Notes under the pieces: generated by a model
The model's input: the letters and a program-made list of their open reading frames with translations, nothing else
Database searches by the model: none
What the model was told of the DNA's origin: nothing
DNA from: Pseudomonas bubulae
GTDB lineage: Bacteria > Pseudomonadota > Gammaproteobacteria > Pseudomonadales > Pseudomonadaceae
NCBI RefSeq assembly: GCF_037023725.1
Contig: NZ_CP146077.1
Coordinates: 1,835,001 to 1,899,000, forward strand
Direction: 5' to 3'
DNA: 64,000 nt
In this document: piece after piece, positions 63,738 through 64,000 of the stretch
How positions within the stretch are numbered: position 1 is the first letter of the stretch
Layout of the letters: the number at the start of each line of letters is the position of its first letter
Program-made: the position numbers and the translations under genes

Positions 63738-64000
63738 TCAAGCCTTGGGTGGCTGATCCGAAACAGGGCGGTTTTGCCCGGTCTGTTCGTACCAGCCGCC
63801 ACCCAGCGCCTTGTACAGCGTGACTTCACTGGTCAGCTGCGAAAGACGGTCGGTGATCAACGATTGCTGCGCGCTGAACAACGAGCGCTGGGCATCGAGG
63901 AAGGTCAGGTTGCTGTCGATGCCAATCCGATAACGACGCTCGGCCAAACGGTAGTAATCCTGGTTGGCGTTGACGAAGTCGGTTTGCGCCTGCAACTGCT
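63738..64000 (-). CDS. Outer-membrane efflux channel protein (TolC/OprM type), C-terminal end only
   Basis: About 87 codons of the C-terminus of an outer-membrane factor; the rest lies beyond the right edge. The visible part has the helical repeat typical of OprM/TtgC channels ([47 protein letters not shown]). Such proteins form the outer-membrane pore of RND or ABC efflux pumps. Which pump it serves cannot be judged because the neighbouring genes are outside the window. Confidence 0.9.
   Translation of the reverse strand, partial: QLQAQTDFVNANQDYYRLAERRYRIGIDSNLTFLDAQRSLFSAQQSLITDRLSQLTSEVTLYKALGGGWYEQTGQNRPVSDQPPKA

Overview
The window is a stretch of chromosome from a fluorescent-type Pseudomonas. 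The evidence is the gene order (nth-rnfB-metG-apbC-dcd, rapA followed by small genes and phrS, braCDEFG, pcaK/pcaIJF-T-BDC), Pseudomonas-specific small families (PA3496, DUF6231, DUF1145, DUF2288), and several copies of the REP hairpin with a GTGGGAGCGGGCTTGCTCGCGA-type arm common in the P. fluorescens complex. No rRNA, tRNA, CRISPR array, transposase or prophage gene was seen. Most of it is core genome, with a few accessory genes and repeat-rich spacers.

Layout. 1-3.4 kb: 3' part of argG with its terminator, a poorly known membrane protein, a T-rich gene-free spacer and a NarL/BvgA-type response regulator. 3.4-10.6 kb: PA3496-family protein, nth, a solitary RnfB-like ferredoxin, metG, apbC, a cold-shock protein, dcd and a Pro-rich mini-protein. 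10.6-17 kb: an AstE/AspA-type deacylase, a penicillin-acylase-family lipoprotein, a YfcG-type GST, and a four-gene operon (DUF6231, ychJ, LEA-2 lipoprotein, His-rich SEC-C protein). 17-30.2 kb: two OmpA-type lipoproteins, a collagen-like exported protein, dinG, an agarase-like hydrolase, tandem 381-aa serine hydrolases (one with Cys replacing the catalytic Ser), pdxH and a glycine-zipper lipoprotein. 30-36.5 kb: PAP2 protein, nhaA with a structured leader, a COG2509 flavoprotein, a COG3650 lipoprotein, an SDR-fold protein and a divergent LysR regulator.

36.5-39 kb holds a bufferin-type RiPP operon: a DUF2282 precursor with four cysteines, a DUF692 MNIO enzyme, a DUF2063 partner and a DoxX membrane protein. 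39-44.3 kb is the branched-chain amino-acid ABC transporter braCDEFG. 44.6-53.6 kb holds a DUF2288 protein, a GGDEF-EAL membrane protein, rapA, small proteins, the sRNA gene phrS (with Anr box, internal 36-codon ORF and terminator), a Pit-type phosphate transporter and a small lipoprotein. 54-63.7 kb is the beta-ketoadipate regulon: pcaR, pcaK, pcaI, pcaJ, pcaF, pcaT, pcaB, pcaD, pcaC. It takes up and degrades 4-hydroxybenzoate/protocatechuate intermediates to succinyl-CoA and acetyl-CoA, and three inverted-repeat PcaR-like operators lie in its promoter regions. The window ends inside an outer-membrane efflux protein gene.

The most interesting items are the bufferin operon, the phrS locus, a possible pseudoknotted ion-responsive leader in front of nhaA, the Ser-to-Cys change in one tandem hydrolase, and the collagen-like and Trp-repeat/Lys-rich-tail envelope proteins. 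Assignments come from reading the sequence and from knowledge of the families; no database search was run.
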